From Tupaia tana (taxonomy: Eukaryota > Chordata > Mammalia > Scandentia > Tupaiidae), in the NCBI GenBank assembly GCA_026018925.1, contig JAKSZU010000008.1, positions 9,290,415 through 9,354,414 on the forward strand: a stretch of 64,000 nucleotides of DNA. The letters run 5' to 3'. Shown here piece by piece: positions 34,011 through 44,347 of this stretch. Numbering within the stretch: the first letter of the stretch is position 1; each line of letters opens with the position of its first letter. The notes beneath the pieces are model-generated. The model searched no databases. It was given only the letters and a program-made list of their open reading frames with translations, and was not told where the DNA came from. The translations under genes were made by a program, and so were the position numbers.

Positions 34011-34258
34011 GGTCCTGGGGCCTAGTGGTTAAGGCAGCAGGATTCCACATGACCAACCCCACAGTTCAAGTCCTGGACCTGGGTGGGGATATGCCCAAAA
34101 TCTGGAAAGAAGGCAGAAATGGTGGAGAAGGGATTGTGCTGTGATCACCCCCATGGGGGGTGTTTTCTATTTCACCTCTCTCCATCTCTTTCTCTCTCCA
34201 TTACTTTCTGTCTGTCTCTTGGGAGCCCATGTGCCTTCTGGTAAAATTTTTTTAAAAA
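34011..34258 (+). mobile_element. SINE-A, old copy
   Basis: GGGGCCTAGTGGTTAAGGC head, CAGTTCAAGTCC B box, shortened middle, palindrome CCCCATGGGGG, CT zone, CCCATGTGCCTTCTGG box. Confidence 0.85.
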
Positions 34259-35120
34259 GCAGTAGGAAGGGGTTTGGAGGAGTGCAATTTTAATACAATG
34301 GAAGTCTTCTATATCTTTTGAGAGAAAAACTTGAAGAAGTCATGTTGCCTGATGTGAATAGTTTAGGGTGAATGGTGAGGAGAAAGTCTGAGAGAGGCTG
34401 AGTAAAAGAGAACTGAAAACTTTAAACAAGTCCCTTACAAGCAATCTTGGTGCACAGTTGAACATCAGAAGGGTATAAGGTTAAGATCTATTTGTTTGCT
34501 TAAAAGGGTGATGTAATAGGGAAAGAAATGATCAGAGGAAGGAGAAGTTGGTGATGGTGAGACTGAGACAGGAGTCTAGGGTGCAGAGGGCCTGGATGGG
34601 GTTCTCGCGGGCTGGGCAGTCTGTAGCACTGGGACAGAGTCAGGTGGGTGGTGGGCCGGGTAGTCAAGTGGTGAGTTCTTCTCACGAGAACTTGGAGGAG
34701 AGCCGGGATGTGAGAGGGTACTGTGGGTTTTAATGAGAAGAGAGCTGTAATAGTCGTCTGGAAGCATGGAGGATGGACACACACGGGAGGTGTACATGGG
34801 TGTCTGGAAGCATGAAAGGTGTGGTCTGAAGGCAACTGAGACCCTGTGTGTGGTCGTGTTTTCACTCCAGCCATCCTCAACTGGTGGGTGCAGGCCTGAC
34901 TGGGTGGGAAGCTGGACTTAATCAGGCTGTGATGTTTTCAAGGGAGAATAGAACGTATCCGAGGGCTTTAAATTGGTTGACGTGCAGTGTGACCGGCAAG
35001 GAGGGGAGAAGGGTTAAGGGACAGCGAGAAGGGTAGGGTCAGTGGGTTGGACCTGATAGGCTGGAGTTGGAACTCCATGTATGAGCTGGACGGGTTAAAG
35101 TGACAGTCGGTGAGTGGGAC

Positions 35121-35461
35121 GAGGTGTCAGGCTGGCTGCCGCCTGCACTGTGGGCCCTGCCTGTCCAGAGGGTCTGCAGGTGTGTTTGTCATCAGAATGC
35201 AGTCCACCCTCTCAGGGAAGTCCACATGTCTTCCTCGGTTCCCGTTTATTATTGTCGTGTTTATTGTATTAGGTTGAACTGCGTGAGTTTGCCGGCACCT
35301 GACTGCTTTTGCCCATAAGAAGGGCAATGTCAGGTGGTTTGGCCTAATATTTGCGCTGGTCTGAGTTCCTTGAGGCTACCCTGTTACATTTCTCTTTCTA
35401 ATACTCATCTCAGCACCTCTCATGGTGTTGTGGGGGCCATTAAATGCTGCTGAGTAAATAA
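35121..35461. other. unassigned sequence
   Basis: GC-rich at 35130-35220, then unique-looking sequence. No feature recognised. Confidence 0.35.
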
Positions 35462-35635
35462 ATGAGGCCCAGCAGGGTGGCATCGGCGCTCCACAGGCTG
35501 GGACAGCATGAGCGTGCTCACTTCCGCGTCTGACCTCGCCAGGTGCTGTGGTGTGGGCCTGTAATCCCCTGGAGAGGCTGAGGCGGGAGGATCAGGAGCA
35601 CGAAGCAGCCTGTGCAATGTGGGACTCTGTCTAGA
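35462..35635 (+). mobile_element. tRNA-SINE-like head joined to 7SL/FLAM-like part
   Basis: GCCCAGCAGGGTGGCATCGG opens an ~80-bp tRNA-like head. From 35543 the 7SL/FLAM order is clear: CAGGTGCTGTGGTGTGGGCC, TGTAATCCCC, GAGGCTGAGGCGGGAGGATC, GCAATGTGGGACTCTGTCT. A SINE-B follows without a gap, giving a multi-part unit. Confidence 0.7.
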
Positions 35636-35833
35636 ACAGTGCGGCTGGGCAGTGTGCAGCAGTAAAGCCCGGCACTGCAGGGACCCACACGGAGGTTGCC
35701 GTTTGAATGCAGGGACCTCCCTGAGTGCCCGTGATCCCGGCTGGCTGGCGCTGAGGACGGCTTGGGGTGTTAAGATCCTGTTGAGGGTACCATCTCTCCG
35801 TCTGTCTCTCATTCATGGACTAAATAAATTATT
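35636..35833 (+). mobile_element. SINE-B copy at the end of the composite
   Basis: GTGCGGCTGGGCAGTGTGCA head, GGAGGTTGCCGTTTGAATGC, GGCTGGCTGGCGCTGAGG, TCTCCGTCTGTCTCTCATTC, ATGGACTAAATAAATTATT tail. The tail was the target of the next SINE-A. Confidence 0.85.
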
Positions 35834-36105
35834 ATTATTTTTTTTTGGAGAGGTTTTTCGCTATAGGGCGCGTGCGCTCGCCAGACAGACAGAGAGAGAC
35901 ATAGAGACAGAAAGCGAGAAATCACCCCCCAGGGGGGATGGTCACGCCGCAATCCCTTCTCCTCCATTCTCCTCTCGGGATCTTGGGCACGCACGCACAC
36001 GCGCCCGGCGTGAGTTGTAAGCCACCGGGTCCGAGACGCGAACCGCGGTCGACTATGTGGGAGTCCAGCGACATAGCCATTACGCTAACTGCTGGTTCCC
36101 GAAAT
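35834..36105 (-). mobile_element. youngest-type SINE-A inside a SINE-B tail
   Basis: AAATAAATTATT at 35822-35833 recurs at about 36106. CpG-rich body with intact CCCCCCAGGGGGG and GCGCGTGCGCTCGCCAG. In complement it carries the GGTTCGCGTCTCGGACCC head shared with 26167 and 39442. Confidence 0.97.
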
Positions 36106-36124
36106 AAATAAATTATTTTTAAAA

Positions 36125-36215
36125 AGAGTCAGGCATGGTGTCAGATGCCTGAAGTTCCAGCTAATTTGAGAAAAAGAATTCCGAATGGTGAGACTCTGCC
36201 TTTAAAATAAATGCA
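36125..36215 (+). mobile_element. second 7SL/FLAM-like fragment
   Basis: GTCAGGCATGGTGTCAGATG, CCTGAAGTTCCAGC, GGTGAGACTCTGCC, then AAATAAATG. Same order as a 7SL-derived monomer with its middle shortened. It lies directly behind the composite once the inserted SINE-A is removed. Confidence 0.5.
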
Positions 36216-37244
36216 TGCATGAGTGAAATTCTATCAATGAAACTGATGCATGAATGTCTGAGGGCAACATCTGGTATAGCCCAGGGGACGGGGTTTCTCA
36301 GCAGCACCTGGAGATTTAGCAGAGACAAGGGCACTCTCTGGACGTGTCAGCCGTCAGTGAGCAGGTGTGATGGCTTTCTGAGTCCAAGCAGGCCCCATAT
36401 TCGGAGCTCCCACTCTGGGGTCTATTCTCTTTCACTGAGTCCTGTTGGCACCTGGACCCTGTCGCAGCCGGGACTCCTCACGGTGACCCTGCACAGGAGG
36501 TGGGGGTTCGTGCATTCAGGACACACATCCAGGCACAGAAGCACCTTCTCACACTCTCGTAGGTATAGTAAAACCGGGAGCTCTCCTCTCTGCTTCTAAG
36601 ACACGTTGATGTCACTCACAGGCATGTTTCCTGCAAAATAAGGTACCGGCTAAGACTTAGTGTCATTCACGACGTTTTCCCACATCGTCGAGTTGCTGGC
36701 TTCTCTCCCCACATCGCGGTGCATGACTTAACTCCCGGCTTCTCCCTCAGTGGACCTGGATTCTCTGAGCATCTGCTGGGCTGGGCAGTGAGGGGCCAGG
36801 TACCGTCACCCCCTGGAGAGGCAGGAAAGGGCAGAGAAGCAGCACTCTAAACTCCCTCCGCCTCTGCTCGCTGCCTGACCCTGACGAGTTGCCCCCAGCA
36901 GTGCCCACTTCCCACAGATGCAGTGAAGGCTGGGTGGGTGTGTGCCGGGCATTGAGGAGAGCACCTGGGCCCTACCTAGCAGTACCGAGCAGTGGCTCTG
37001 GGCAGGTGCCACCTGCTGCATGGATTGACTCATTTAAACATTCTAAATCCTTTTTTCTAGGTGACAAAATTGCTTAGCAAAGTTAAACATCCAAGGTCTT
37101 AGAAAGCAATACATTTCCATTTTTCTCCTTCAAGTCCTATGGTATGTCACAGGTTTTTGAGAAATTCTTTCATGGTCTGGCCTCTGCACTCTCTCTGGTC
37201 TCACTTTCTGCTCTTTTACCTCCCATAGTCCTTCGAAATATTGT
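36216..37244. other. unassigned, locally GC-rich sequence
   Basis: About 1 kb. CpG-containing stretches at 36280-36560 and 36650-37020, but no CpG island of the usual strength by eye. A 126-codon plus-strand frame (36219-36599) is Ser/Thr/Arg-rich with no domain. Confidence 0.3.
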
Positions 37245-37444
37245 TTTATTTTTTATTTATTTATTTATTTTATTTCCATGTAGGAGAAAGAGACTAAGGC
37301 CTAAGACCCCCTATCAGGATCTTCATGCTGTGATTCACCCAGACCCAGCCAGCTCAGGTCATGGGCACAAGTGCGCACACCCCACGTGTTCGGGTCCTGT
37401 CCCACGTGGGTGTAGTTGTGTCACCACCGTGCCACCACCTTGCC
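37245..37444 (-). mobile_element. SINE-B copy
   Basis: TTTATTTATTTATTTATTT tail complement, GAGAAAGAGACTAAGGCC, CTTCATGCTGTGATTCACC, head ending CACCACCTTGCCC. Confidence 0.8.
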
Positions 37445-37510
37445 CAACCAGAGTCCTCTGATCTGCAGAGCACCTCGTGATGTCTTATGGGTTCAGGCTC
37501 TAGGTAGATT

Positions 37511-37774
37511 TCTTTTCTCTTTGTTTTTAAGAGGTATTTTTGCCGTAGGGCGCGTGCACTTGCTGGAGAGACAGAGACAGAGACGGAAAGTGAGAAATTG
37601 CTCCTCAGGGGGACAGCCACACCACAGCCCCTTCTCCTCCATTTTCCTCTTGAGGTTTTGGGCATGCATGCACACGCGCCTGGCATGAGTTTTAAGCCAC
37701 TGGGTCCAGGACTTGAACCCCAGGCAACTATGTGGGAGTCCAGCAATGTAAGCATTATGCCATCTGCTGGTCCC
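37511..37774 (-). mobile_element. SINE-A with target duplication
   Basis: GGCTCTAGGTAGATTT (from 37495) and GGCTCTAGATAGACTT (from 37775) flank it. Contains GCCGTAGGGCGCGTGCAC and a full middle; head ending CCATCTGCTGGTCCC. Confidence 0.93.
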
Positions 37775-37790
37775 GGCTCTAGATAGACTT

Positions 37791-38099
37791 GAGAGTATGG
37801 TCTTCCCTGCCCTATTGGCCACCCCTATGTAAATCATTCTACCTGTCATTCTAAGCCTCTAGGAAGCCCTCCTGAACTTCACTCCAAGTCCAGCTGCGAG
37901 TTTTTTCCTGTCCATTTCCAGGGAATCTTGTCCACTGCCCTGTCACGCTGCTCACTGCAGTCTAAAGTCAGGAGTGCTCCCTGGTCACTTCTCGGGACTG
38001 TGAGGGCTGTAGAGCCGCAAAGCATGCCTTATCTGTGCCTGTGCCTGTGGCCCGCAGCACTGCCAGCACTGTGCGGGAGCAGCAGTAAGTGCCTTGAAA
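37791..38099. other. unassigned sequence
   Basis: No repeat recognised; CTG/GCC-rich near 38030-38080. Confidence 0.35.
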
Positions 38100-38212
38100 G
38101 TGAGTAGTTAAGGGGGAAGCCTGTGGTCTCTAACATCAGATAGACCTAAACACCAGAGTCACTCCCATGACCGAGTAGCTGAATGAACTGTTTCTTAAAA
38201 CCACCACTTCTG

Positions 38213-38757
38213 GGCCAGCAGGTGACATGGAGGTTAAGGGAATCAGATCCCATATGGCCTACTTGACAGTTCTAGTTCTGTATCCAGTGGCTTAAAAAAT
38301 GCACTAGGGACCAGCAGTTAGCCTAATGGCTATGTCACTGGACTCCCATGTAGTTGACCGCGGTTCAAGTTCCGGACCCAGTGGCTTAAACTCACACTAG
38401 GGACGTGTGCGTGCATGTCCAAGATCCCAAGAGGAGAATGGAGGAGAAGGGATTACGGCGTGGCTATCCCCCCTGGGGGGTGATTTCTTGCTTTCTATCT
38501 CTCTGTCTCTCTGTCTTTCCAGCAAGTGCATGCGTGCCATAGCAAAACCTTCTCAAAAAAACAACACTGGGCACTTTTGCAGGTGTGCCCAAATCCGGAG
38601 AGGAGAATGGAGAAGGGGTTGCAATGTGGCCATCCCCTCTGGAGAGTGATTTCTTACTTTCCCTCTCTCTCTTTCTCCAGCAAACACATGCACCCTACAA
38701 CAAAAGCAAACCAAACTAAAAACCAAACCAAAAAGCAAACCAAACCAAAAACATAAC
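38213..38757 (+). mobile_element. outer SINE-A, split by another SINE-A
   Basis: Head and first part at 38213-38308 (GGGCCAGCAGGTGACATGG to AATGCACTAGG). The rest resumes at about 38562 with CACTGGGCACTTTTGC and GGAGAGGAGAATGGAGAAGG. Its tail is an unusual AAACC/AAAGC-rich stretch of about 60 bp. Confidence 0.88.
38309..38561 (+). mobile_element. inner, younger SINE-A
   Basis: Young head GGACCAGCAGTTAGCCTAATGG, intact CCCCCCTGGGGGG, tail C-A7-CAA. The short repeat CACTAGG/CACTGGG on both sides fits a small target duplication. Confidence 0.92.
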
Positions 38758-38897
38758 TTCTTTGACTGCCAGTTGAAGATACAATAATATCTTTATTCTA
38801 CAATAGAAGTTTTGCGAAGACTAAATAAGACAGTGTAGCTAAATGCTTTACGCAAATCTTGGTGAATATTAACCACTGAATAAATGATATTATGTGA

Positions 38898-39145
38898 TTT
38901 TTTTTTATAGTTGTTAGAGGGTTTGTGCTCTCCACAAAGAAAGGGAGAGAGAAAGCACACCCTGTGGGATACGGTCTCACTGATCACACCGCAATCCTGT
39001 CTCCTCTAGTTCTCCATCCTGTTGGGATTCGGGGCACATACGCACACGTGCCTAGTGTGTTTTTCAAGTCACCACGCCAGGACTCAAACAGCAGCCAGCC
39101 GTGTGGGGTCCAGGTCCCTTAAGCACTAGGTTATAAAGCTGGCCC
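38898..39145 (-). mobile_element. SINE-A, old copy
   Basis: T9 tail, GAGGGTTTGTGCTCTCC, CACACCGCAATCCTG middle, TTTTTCAAGTCACC, head ending ATAAAGCTGGCCCC. Confidence 0.85.
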
Positions 39146-39441
39146 CATCATTATTTTTAAAGCTGGGATTTAAACCTAGGTCTGATTCCAGAATTCTTAT
39201 TCTTTCCACCACAACCAAAATCGCTTCCTGGAAAGAAGCCAAGTACACAGAAAGCACTTCATTGTTGGGGTCCCGAGAGTACAATTTAGGGTATTACTGT
39301 GTGAAATTGGTCTACTTGGATCATTTTAATATTTAAACTATGCAGTAGAAATGTCCGGAATCGATGCTAGAATCTATGCTAGAATGTTTTTTTTCTAATA
39401 AGAAAACCGTACTACATCTGTCCATAAAAAATGGTTATTTC

Positions 39442-39706
39442 GGGAACCAGCAGTTAGCATAATGGCTATGTCGCTGGACTCCCACGTAGTCGACCGCGGT
39501 TCGCGTCTCGGACCCGGTGGCTTATAACTCACGCCGGGCGCGTGTGCGTGCGTGCCCAAGATCCCGAGAGGAGAATGGAGGAGAAGGGATTGCGGCGTGA
39601 CCATCCCCCCTGGGGGGTGATTTCTCGCTTTCTGTCTCTATGTCTCTCTCTGTCTGTCTGGCGAGCGCACGCGCCCTATAGTGAAAAACCTCTCAAAAAA
39701 AAAAAA
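39442..39706 (+). mobile_element. youngest-type SINE-A with 14-16 bp target duplication
   Basis: AAAATGGTTATTTC precedes (39428-39441) and follows (to 39722) the element. Over the body it appears nearly identical to the copy at 26167. A box TAGCATAATGG at 39455-39465 and B box GGTTCGCGTCT at 39498-39508. Confidence 0.97.
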
Positions 39707-39722
39707 AAAAAATGGTTATTTC

Positions 39723-40461
39723 AACTGAAGTCTACAGATATTTGCACTTAATAGCATATATCTCTGAACATATAAATGGGGCATAATTTAAAAAATATGA
39801 TAACTCAAAGTGTTTTGCAAAACATATTATACAAATACGTCATGAGGTACATGTTTTACCTCTTTTATTAATGTCACTGTGTATAAACACACTAGATTTC
39901 CCATACGTTTCCAGTCCTGGCTTTACCCGTTACCAGGCAGAAACATTTATGCTGTAATTTCAGCAATAGAGAAAATGCCTCGCTCTCTAAAAGAAGTGTA
40001 CCCCAGATGTACACGTACCCCCTAGAACATCTACAGCGTAATTCAGTAAACCGTGAGGCTCTGACCTCTGTTGACATGAAGGTAACCCTGGGAAGAGAAG
40101 ACCTTCACTTTTTGTGACCCACTTGCTTTTAAGTGTAAGTGACTTTCCGATCTGGCCACGGAAATAGATTGCATTTTGGGAGGGGCTGCAGGAATCGCTG
40201 GTGAATGCCTGTGGACTCCAGAGAGAGAAATCACAAGAGCAAGTAAATGGGAAAAGGGGCGGCTCTGGCTTTCTAGGCCACTGGTGTGGTTCCAAGCAGA
40301 ATTCCACTTCCATGTAGGCTTCCAATATTCCCAACTTGTCTTTACGGATTCCGTCATTTGGTTCCACAGTTCAAGTAACCATGTTCCATAATTTGCATTA
40401 TTACAAGTCATTCTAAATATCATATAAAATATCAATAATTAAAAATAAACATTTTTAAATG
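39723..40461. other. unassigned sequence
   Basis: No repeat recognised. Minus-strand frames 39987-40367 and 40043-40435 (126 and 130 codons) overlap in different frames and show no domain. Confidence 0.3.
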
Positions 40462-40707
40462 TTTCATTTACTAAAGAGTGCATGTGTTTGCTGGAAAGAC
40501 AGAGAGCGAGGGAGAAGAGAAAGCACCACCCATGGGGTATGGTCACTCTGCAATCCCATCTCGTCCATCTCTCCCTCCTTTTGGGATTTTGACTATGCAC
40601 ACATACATGCCTGACATGTTTCTGAAGCCACCTGCTCTAGGACTTGAACCACAAGGTCAGCCGTGTGAGATCCAGCCGCCTTATCCACCACACCACCTAC
40701 TGGCCCA
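40462..40707 (-). mobile_element. SINE-A, old copy
   Basis: AGAGTGCATGTGTTTGCTGG end, GA-rich zone, CTGCAATCCCATC middle, head ending ACCACCTACTGGCCC. Confidence 0.88.
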
Positions 40708-40794
40708 ACATGTGTGCCCTTTAGAAATACAGAAAGCAGATGTGGAGGTACCAGCTCACTAATGCCTGCATGCCTAGGTTGACGCAGGCACAGT

Positions 40795-40939
40795 TATATA
40801 TAAGAGGGGTTTCAAAAAGTTAATGGAAAATGCATATTATGAAAAATCTATGCACAAATTTCAAAATTGTCTTGCGCCAAAATAAACTTGTACTTTAATT
40901 CCATTTTTCCACAAGATTTTTGAGGTCCTCTTATATATA
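40795..40939. mobile_element. mariner-like MITE, about 145 bp
   Basis: Perfect 13-bp inverted ends TATATATAAGAGG / CCTCTTATATATA, continuing with imperfect pairing for about 35 bp (TTTCAAAAAGTTAATGGAAA against a TTTTTCCACAAGATTTTTGA end). Ends in TA steps, no coding capacity. The AAAAAGTTAATGGAAAATGC wording recalls Tc1/mariner-derived small elements of mammals. Confidence 0.8.
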
Positions 40940-41794
40940 CGGTACATATGCACACATATTCGGTCATCAGGAAAGTCACATTGTATTTTCCCATGTTTTT
41001 CTCTGCAAAATGCATCGTGATTTTCCAGAGGACCCCATACACTCCTTGCACACGTGCAGTTGTTTCATGAGGCTACATTGTCCTTTTCTGTGACCTTCAC
41101 TGAGACCTCCACCCTCTCTTCTATCCAGACCACAGCCCCAGGCCAGCCCTACAAGCTTTGCCACGAGTGTCACCGGCCTGCCTGAGCACACGGGCGCTCC
41201 CTCAGCCCTGCCTCCCCTCAGTGACAGCCCTGCCTCCCATGGACTTTGGGACCCATCCCCTGGTCCTCCATCTTGATTCACTGGGCACACACCCACCATC
41301 CTGGTGGACAGCTGCCACTGCTTGGTAGAGGAGATGACCCTGCATAGAAATGACTCCCGCATGTTTGGAGACCCAGCCTCCTGCAAACCGGCACAGTCCC
41401 ATTTCACTGGTGAACCCCTGAAAGCAAAATTAGGCTCCTTGAGAACAGAGATGGAAAAGTTCTGTCTCAGCATTCTCCACAGCTGGGAACACCATGTCCT
41501 GACAATATATGCCCCCCAGCCCCAAATATTTAAGAGCTCTTTTTTATCCCTAAGATAGTACCTGTGGGCAAAACAGAAAATCCCTGGAAATCTCTTCAAT
41601 GATTGGACTGTGAGAAAGAAGAAGGGCATGGGTCATTTCCTACATAAGTTCTTATTTAAAGTTTACAGAAAGGGGGACTAAGACAATACTAGTGAGTCAA
41701 ATCAGATCTACATAGGAAAAAATGATCCATTTTCTTATTTTGTGTTTTATTTACTTGCTTTTAAAAAAGAATCAATTTTATTTATTATTATGTT
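40940..41794. other. unassigned; chance minus-strand frame of 217 codons
   Basis: A minus-strand frame at 40976-41629 is among the longest in the window. It has no domain, no biased start context and no homologue I recognise; a 66-codon frame overlaps it. I treat it as non-coding but it deserves a protein search. Confidence 0.3.
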
Positions 41795-41940
41795 TAAATT
41801 TGCTATAGGTCATGTGGACTCACCAGAGAGCAACAGAGAGAGCGAAAGAAAGTGAGAAAGCAGGCTGCCAGGCCCGGGACTCAAACCATGGTCAGCCATG
41901 TGGGTCCACCACCTTAACCACCATACCACCTGCTAGCCCT
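41795..41940 (-). mobile_element. short-form SINE-A
   Basis: TTTGCTATAGGTCATGTGG end, GAAAGTGAGAAAGCAGGC runs into TGCCAGGCCCGGGACTC. Middle module absent, as at 11480 and 46865. Confidence 0.88.
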
Positions 41941-43111
41941 CTTATTTTGTGTTTTATTCCAGTTCCTCCTAACAAAAGTTGATATATATTCCTCAGTACT
42001 CAAGTCGGAAAGGAATGCCAGTCTTCATACTAAAAAGTGGCGTATTCTGCATCCAGATTTCTGAGTCCATTAGCTGACTTAACCCTCCATCCCCTGGGCC
42101 CTTCAGGCCTGGGGTTCAGGATCAGACCTTTGAATCCACTTGCAGACCAGGTGGTCATTTCTTGTCAAAAGGGAAGTCTGTGGAATTATGGCCCAGTGGC
42201 AGGAAGGAAGTGGGGCGGCCCTAGATAGTGGGATGGTCAAGTCCCTTAGAAGAGGTGACAACGAAAACCTGATATAGTTATTCTTCCCAGTAATTCCCTT
42301 TCAGATAAAGACAAAGTTGCTTAACTGGTCTTTATGTAAAATGAGAGTGCTGATTTGCGAGAGCCTCTCAATGTGAGAGTAATGACACGTTCAAGGTGTA
42401 TTAACGAACCCATGCACAGGGAGACAAAAGAGGAATCAGGGCTGATCAAAATGCCAGCTATTTAAAGATCTTCCCTTGACCATGTGATGACCTTCATGTG
42501 TATTATACACCATTAGTATTCATGACAATTATATATTTTTAATTTTCTCAGTGTTACAAAACATTAATCATCACTACCAGCAAATAAGATATTTTTGCCG
42601 AGTAGACTACATAAAATTCTGGCAATACTGAACTTGCGAATATCATGAACTGTGTTTTAAAAAAAGCCAAAATCTAAACGTAATCCACAGAACACGCACT
42701 AAATTCCAGGTATTGACAATTTTGGTGTCATGATGTCAGTAAAGAGGCATGTCAAATTCTAAGTGACCTAAATCTTCATCTTTTCATCTGAAAATTCATG
42801 AAATATGGCAGCTCAGAGTCAAAAACTTTGTATAAAAATAGAATGGTAATGCCTACCTGTCTTAAAAGAAAGTAGTCACTCGAATACAAATAAATGAATC
42901 CATATACTTTCTGTCTTTTTTTTTTTTCTATATCTTCCCTCCTCAGGGTCAAGTGTGATGTATGCAGAAATGATTTGAATAAAATAACTTTGAATTTTGG
43001 CTTTTTACTTAGAAAGACCTTTCAGGTGGGGTTTTCTGTTCTTGTATCAAAGGAATGTAATTCTTATTGATGAGTTTTAATTTCTAATAAACCATCTTTA
43101 GTAAGTTAGAA
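41941..43111. other. unassigned sequence
   Basis: About 1.2 kb, AT-rich after 42470, with a T11 run near 42917. No repeat recognised. Confidence 0.35.
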
Positions 43112-43313
43112 TTTGTTTGTTTGTTTTTTTAGTTTGCTTATATGAGATGGGATGGCCACACCACAATCCCTTCTATTCCATTTTCTTCTCTAAATTTTGG
43201 GCATGCATATGCATACCTGGTGTATTTTTCAGGCCCCCAAGTCTGGGACTCGAACCACATAGCCAGCTCTATGGGATCCAGCCACCTTACCCACCACACC
43301 ACTGGCTGGCCCA
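43112..43313 (-). mobile_element. SINE-A lacking its 3' CT zone
   Basis: GGCCACACCACAATCCC middle and a complete head (ending CACTGGCTGGCCC) are present. The CT zone is absent and the left part is a (GTTT)n-like stretch. Confidence 0.8.
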
Positions 43314-43775
43314 GAGTTAGATATAAATGTGATCTTGACCTTGGTAGACTGCAGTACGGTAGAGTGATCACCTAAATGTTCATTGAAAGGTCAGATTAAC
43401 TTTCCTATTTAGTTAGCAGCACATCCGGAATTTTATTGACCGTGAGATGCCAGTAGAGTTACATGCAGGTGGCAAGCCTGCGTACTTAGCCTTTTCTCTC
43501 ACCCAAATGAGTTGGAAAAGGGAGCAAGTTGGTGCTGGAGTTGCCCAACTTTGACCCAGCAAGTGCTTTATCAGCCGTAAACAGTCAATCCGACTACCAC
43601 TACTGTGCTTAGCATGGAAGGTGTCTTCTTTTCTTGTGCCATGGTACTCAGTGACTGTTAATCCTGAGTGGTGACTGGACCCGAACCTACAGACTTTGCA
43701 GCATGACTGGATGGAGGAGGGGAGTCTGATAGAGTGAAAACAGGCTCCTAGCCTGAGTGTAGAGAGGAAATAGTT
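43314..43775. other. unassigned sequence
   Basis: No repeat recognised; overlapped by a minus-strand frame that also runs through the neighbouring SINE-B and L2. Confidence 0.3.
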
Positions 43776-43990
43776 TGTCCTGGCTCCGTGGCACAGCAGT
43801 GACACCCTGCTCCCATGAGGCCCCCATGCTTTGAAATATTGCAGGACTGGTTCCCTGGCTGACCTGTATAGACTGGGCACACCACCGCAACCCTGGCTGG
43901 CTGGGGAGGCTTGCAGGGGTTGCAGCATGAGACCCTGTGGAAAGCAGGTCTCTCTCCCATGCTCATGAAAGAAATAAACTTTCCTATAAA
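43776..43990 (+). mobile_element. SINE-B copy
   Basis: TCCTGGCTCCGTGGCACAGC head, GACTGGTTCCCTGGCTGACC, GGCTGGCTGGGGAGGCTTGC, GCATGAGACCCTGTGG, CATGAAAGAAATAAACTTTC tail. Confidence 0.8.
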
Positions 43991-44347
43991 GTAAAATAGT
44001 TTTTATTTTTTTCTCATTTCCAGTATGTTTTAAACACCTACCATGTGCCAAATGGTACCCTGGCACTGTGGACACAGTAGAAATGGCCAAAAAAAACATG
44101 CAAACAGCAGAAAAGAATCTTCCCCTTCATGGAGTTCACACTCTCCTGAAACAGAGAACTAAGTCGCTCAATGAGATAAACACAGAGTATGACCAGGATG
44201 GCAAATGCTTTGAAAAAAAAAAAAAAAAAAGCAGAGAAGGACACGGGGAGTTCTGGACAGGGTGGTGGGGTGATTTAAATCCTCCTGAGATGACGTCAGT
44301 GACCTCCATGGCAGGTAAGGTACACAGGCCGGGATCCAAAGCATACC

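Larger units (their letters stand above)
33690..35120 (-). mobile_element. L2 element, antisense, interrupted
   Basis: ACATTTGTTGAATGTCTAAT, CTTGCCCTCACAGAGATTAA and AGGAGACAAATACTG are the antisense L2 3' region. After the AC array and a SINE-A (34011-34258) the match continues (AGTAGGAAGGGGTTTGGAGG) but becomes loose beyond 34500. Right end approximate. Confidence 0.5.
38100..38885 (+). mobile_element. MIR element split by nested SINEs
   Basis: The left half (38100-38212, CATCAGATAGACC to GAATGAACTG) and right half (38758-38885, CAATAATATCTTTATTC, GAAGACTAAATAAGACAG, CACTGAATAAATG) together follow the MIR order. The 545 bp between them are two nested SINE-A copies. Confidence 0.5.

Noticed and set aside
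36216-37080. CpG island or promoter
   Set aside because: CpGs are scattered and many positions show TG/CA decay; no start-site or exon evidence.
40976-41629. Minus-strand frame of 217 codons
   Set aside because: No recognisable domain, no supporting splice or promoter context, and overlapping open frames; moderately GC-rich sequence produces such frames by chance.
43413-44099. Minus-strand frame of 228 codons, the longest in the window
   Set aside because: It runs through a SINE-B (43776-43990) and into an L2, so it cannot be one conserved protein.
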